Shown: positions 13,571 through 13,727 of the stretch, piece by piece
How the letters are laid out: each line of letters begins with the position of its first letter
Numbering within the stretch: the first letter of the stretch is position 1
From: Tranquillimonas sp964472855
GTDB taxonomy: Bacteria > Pseudomonadota > Alphaproteobacteria > Rhodobacterales > Rhodobacteraceae
Assembly (NCBI GenBank): GCA_964472855.1
Contig: CAYYMJ010000062.1
Coordinates: 1 to 13,727, forward strand
DNA length: 13,727 nt
Reading direction: 5' to 3'
The notes under the pieces: model-generated
The model's database searches: none
Told to the model about the DNA's origin: nothing
What the model saw: the letters and a program-made list of their open reading frames with translations, nothing else
Position numbers and translations under genes: made by a program

Positions 13571-13727
13571 TGGCGACCGGGGTCACATCGATGGCGGTGG
13601 CGGTGGCGGGCCGGGGTTTCGCGGTCGGCCTGCTGGCCGGGGAGCCGACCGGCGACAAGGCGCGCACCGCGGCGGCTGAACCGGGATACCGCCCCAACCT
13701 GCTGGCGCGGGCCATGGTGTCGGGGCG
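13570..13727 (+). CDS. LacI-family regulator N-terminus with eroded helix-turn-helix, runs off the window
   Basis: The 52 codons before the window edge resemble a LacI-family DNA-binding domain. They open with VTSMAVAVA and continue with LAGEPTGDKART, AAAEPGYRPN and LLARAMVSGR; this last part, with the hinge region, is a strong match. The usual helix-turn-helix (M-D-V-A, then A-G-V-S, then T-V-S-R) is not intact: the AGVS and TVSR parts are replaced by GRGFAVGL. The spacing is about three residues short there and about four short before AAAEPGYRPN. This looks like in-frame deletion and substitution, so the product may not bind DNA. The ATG shares a base with the SDR stop (TGATG). The ligand-binding domain lies beyond the window, so whether the gene is intact downstream is unknown. 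Confidence 0.6.
   Translation, partial: MATGVTSMAVAVAGRGFAVGLLAGEPTGDKARTAAAEPGYRPNLLARAMVSG

Overview
The window is high-GC DNA from an alphaproteobacterium, most likely Rhodobacteraceae (Paracoccus/Rhodobacter/Roseobacter relatives). The grounds are the base composition, the Lpt-HPF-PtsN block and the style of the sugar-acid genes. It is draft assembly with two runs of exactly 100 N (2642-2741 and 9609-9708). These are conventional unknown-length spacers, and the first breaks lptC.

Region 1 (47-3592, minus strand) is a housekeeping block transcribed in the order rnd-like exonuclease, lptC, lptA, lptB, hpf, ptsN. The rnd/lptC/lptA/lptB genes are tightly packed or overlapping and encode a 3'-5' exonuclease plus three parts of the lipopolysaccharide export bridge. 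After a 214-nt spacer with GC-rich hairpins come the long-form ribosome hibernation factor and the EIIA-Ntr protein of the nitrogen PTS. rpoN, which separates lptB from hpf in many proteobacteria, is absent here.

Region 2 (3799-7814, plus strand) is a three-gene export operon: an ABC ATPase, an FtsX/MacB-type permease with two FtsX domains, and a HlyD-type periplasmic adaptor. The adaptor lacks the helical hairpin expected between its two half-lipoyl motifs.

Region 3 (7881-9439, plus strand) is a translationally coupled pair: a small eight-cysteine protein of the MTHFR C-terminal (MetV-like) family and a MetF-type methylenetetrahydrofolate reductase. The first start codon has no Shine-Dalgarno sequence and lies just after a long stem-loop.

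Region 4 (9711-13727) is a carbohydrate-catabolic neighbourhood. On the minus strand are a PfkB kinase of the 2-keto-3-deoxygluconate type and the inositol-pathway isomerase IolB. Beside them lies what looks like a frameshifted remnant of a UxaA-type SAF-domain gene. Then come a TetR regulator (minus), an AT-rich operator-like island, an SDR dehydrogenase (plus) and the start of a LacI-family gene whose helix-turn-helix looks eroded. Two apparently decaying genes next to working sugar-acid genes suggest a remodelled catabolic island.

I saw no CRISPR array, tRNA, rRNA, insertion sequence or phage gene. I do not see a wholly new system. The most unusual items are the hairpin-less adaptor, the MetV/MetF pair with its blocked start, and the eroding sugar-acid locus.
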